A model generated the notes under the pieces. That model did no database searches and was not told the origin of the DNA. It saw nothing but the letters and a program-made list of their open reading frames with translations. Below are positions 5,070 to 5,743 of a DNA stretch of 5,743 bases, in pieces. Where the stretch lies: positions 1-5,743 of the forward strand of contig JAEXBC010000511.1 in the NCBI GenBank assembly GCA_023457875.1, read 5' to 3'. Source of the DNA: Bacillota bacterium. GTDB taxonomy: Bacteria > Bacillota > Clostridia > Lachnospirales > Cellulosilyticaceae. The position numbers and the translations under genes were made by a program. Position 1 is the stretch's first letter. Each line of letters begins with the position of its first letter.

Positions 5070-5078
5070 ATTTGAATT

Positions 5079-5267
5079 ATGAAAAAGTTATCTGCTTATA
5101 CAATTGCCTCAAACTGTAGCGATATGCAGGACTTAAAAGACGGCATTCAGGAAATACAAGAGAGAATCTCGCAAAGGTTATCTTATAATATTAAGATACC
5201 TGCATACTACTATTATAGGCTAGACAAGCTTATAAAAGCTAAAGATAAAATCAACCGCTCCAAATAA
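5079..5267 (+). CDS. hypothetical small basic protein, 62 aa
   Basis: No function can be assigned. The protein is short, basic and probably helical: a first helix around SDMQDLKDGIQEIQERI (14-30), a break at NIKIPAYYYY (37-46) with four tyrosines in a row, and a lysine-rich second helix RLDKLIKAKDKI (47-58). The layout suggests a helical hairpin that could bind nucleic acid or another protein. It starts 9 bp after the previous stop and shares the P1 transcript. Its last codons and stop lie inside the terminator stem-loop, which ties the annotated 3' end firmly to the end of the transcript. The ATG at 5079 is the only sensible start; an earlier one would overlap the upstream gene. Confidence 0.8.
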   Translation: MKKLSAYTIASNCSDMQDLKDGIQEIQERISQRLSYNIKIPAYYYYRLDKLIKAKDKINRSK

Positions 5268-5282
5268 GGGCGGTTTTCTTTT
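5253..5282 (+). terminator. intrinsic terminator of the 4803-5267 unit
   Basis: AACCGCTC (5253-5260) pairs with GGGCGGTT (5268-5275), including one T-G pair, around the 7-nt loop CAAATAA, followed by TTTTCTTTT (5274-5282). The TAA stop codon of the 62-aa gene is the last part of the loop. It is a good intrinsic terminator, so the DNA to its right must be transcribed from promoters P2 and P3. Confidence 0.85.
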
Positions 5283-5310
5283 GCCCTTACTTTCCCATGT
5301 GTTGCAAAAC

Positions 5311-5388
5311 TATGTTCTTAAACATATAAATATACTGCAAAATAATTGGTAAAATGCTTGCATACATTTAGTATATACACTATCTTTG
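5311..5388 (+). promoter_or_regulatory. rightward promoter P2 with inverted-repeat operator
   Basis: The -33 is TTGC within GCTTGCA (5357-5361) and the -7 is TATCTTTG (5381-5388), with a 20-bp spacer. The inverted repeat TATGTT-CTTA-AACATA (5311-5326) and the box AAAATAATTG (5339-5348) lie exactly as far from the -7 as in P1 (70 and 42 bp). The first transcribed bases include AATGTTGAAAG. No gene of credible length follows before P3, so P2 is either a tandem promoter for the same downstream unit or makes a short RNA. Confidence 0.8.
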
Positions 5389-5432
5389 TAATGTTGAAAG
5401 AGATCAATAATGTAAATGATAAGCTAAAAAAA

Positions 5433-5499
5433 CATGTTGTAAAACACATAAAATAATTGATGTTTTTATTGCATGTATAAATAAAAGGGTGTATCTTTA
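5433..5499 (+). promoter_or_regulatory. rightward promoter P3 with a diverged operator
   Basis: The -33 is TTGC (5469-5472) and the -7 is TATCTTTA (5492-5499), about 20 bp apart; the last base departs from TAnnTTTG. AAAATAATTG (5450-5459) again lies 42 bp before the -7 start. The inverted repeat is CATGTT-GTAA-AACACA (5433-5448), two changes from the other copies and 59 rather than 70 bp upstream. The initial transcribed region has AGTGTTGAATA. It drives the non-coding segment that runs off the window. Confidence 0.7.
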
Positions 5500-5503
5500 C
5501 AGT

Positions 5504-5743
5504 GTTGAATAAGACAGACGATGAATGAAAGGTCTTTGAGGTATTGAATATTAAATTTGTAGTAAATGTTATTTAGCAGGAATGCGGTGACAGTAACAAG
5601 GGCTACAAATTACAATTAATCGATGAGAGAAAGGAATGGTTAGTAATAGCCAAAACAGTTAAGACGGCTTACCGAATACGATATATATTAAAAACTTTGC
5701 CTGTAAACCTTGTTTAGTTGCTGATAGCTATTAACTATCACAA
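5504..5743 (+). ncRNA. structured leader or non-coding RNA, cut by the window edge
   Basis: From the expected start of P3 (about 5503-5506) to the edge no reading frame longer than 17 codons opens with ATG, yet several hairpins can form. Helix A: AATTTGTAG (5554-5562) with CTACAAATT (5603-5611), 9 bp. Nested helix B: TGTTATT (5567-5573) with AGTAACA (5592-5598), with one G-T pair. Helix C: TGGTTA (5637-5642) with TAGCCA (5647-5652), capped by GTAA, a GNRA tetraloop. Helix D: TTG-C-TGATAG (5718-5727) with CTATCACAA (5735-5743), one bulge. It could be the 5' leader of a gene to the right or a free RNA. No known riboswitch, tRNA or tmRNA pattern is recognised. Confidence 0.45.

Noticed and set aside
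5552..5559. TAAATTTG as a fourth promoter -7 box
   Set aside because: It matches TAnnTTTG, but the nearest TTTG (5535-5538) is only 13 bp upstream and none of the P1-P3 boxes precede it; it also forms part of a long RNA helix.
5567..5620. 17-codon frame starting at 5567 as a leader peptide
   Set aside because: Lies within the helix-forming segment, has no start context, and shows no attenuator-like codon run.
5504..5743. tRNA, tmRNA or retron-type RNA in the right-hand non-coding segment
   Set aside because: No TTCRANYC T-loop, no acceptor CCA arrangement and no reverse transcriptase gene in view; only generic hairpins are supported.

Overview
The window is AT-rich and reads as part of a Bacteroidota phage (or prophage), probably from a gut Bacteroides-like host. 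The main reason is the promoters. Almost every transcription unit is preceded by the Bacteroidota-type pair of a -33 TTTG/TTG and a -7 TAnnTTTG with a 19-20 bp spacer, and Shine-Dalgarno sequences are weak or absent. The phage assignment rests on a terminase small-subunit-like protein, a beta-class adenine methyltransferase of the type phages carry as an orphan, an HNH/AP2-type protein, and many short lineage-specific unknown genes. No replication protein, integrase, tRNA, CRISPR array or IS element is visible. The host and phage family are inferred, not proven.

Layout from left to right. (1) 82-1243: a rightward two-gene unit (135-677, 682-1191) of unknown function, with its own promoter and a strong, probably bidirectional terminator. 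(2) 1244-1371: a short convergent spacer holding a 25/26 bp direct repeat. (3) 3301-1372: a leftward unit with an HNH/AP2-type protein (3242-2457), a small unknown protein (2367-2059) and an m6A methyltransferase (2046-1372). (4) 3302-3930: a long stretch without a convincing gene. It holds a cluster of CATATG/CACATG motifs, a long bulged inverted repeat, A-tracts and a GC-rich terminator. (5) 4582-3931: a leftward terminase small-subunit-like gene. (6) 4583-4802: a divergent control region with a GTGTTCAC repeat set and inverted-repeat operator candidates. (7) 4803-5267: two small rightward unknown genes ending in a terminator. (8) 5268-5743: a non-coding segment with two further rightward promoters and a long structured leader or RNA that runs off the window.

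The most unusual signal is a family of three rightward promoters (-7 elements at 4750, 5381 and 5492). They share the -7 box, the first transcribed bases (rTGTTGAA), an AAAATAAwTG box exactly 42 bp before the -7 start in all three, and an inverted repeat TATGTT-N4-AACATA lying 70, 70 and 59 bp upstream. This looks like a co-regulated promoter set under one DNA-binding regulator. The last promoter drives more than 200 nt with no credible reading frame but several good hairpins, one capped by a GUAA (GNRA) tetraloop. The same AACATA/TATGTT half-site is also enriched in the gap downstream of the terminase-like gene, which suggests one regulator may act on several control regions.
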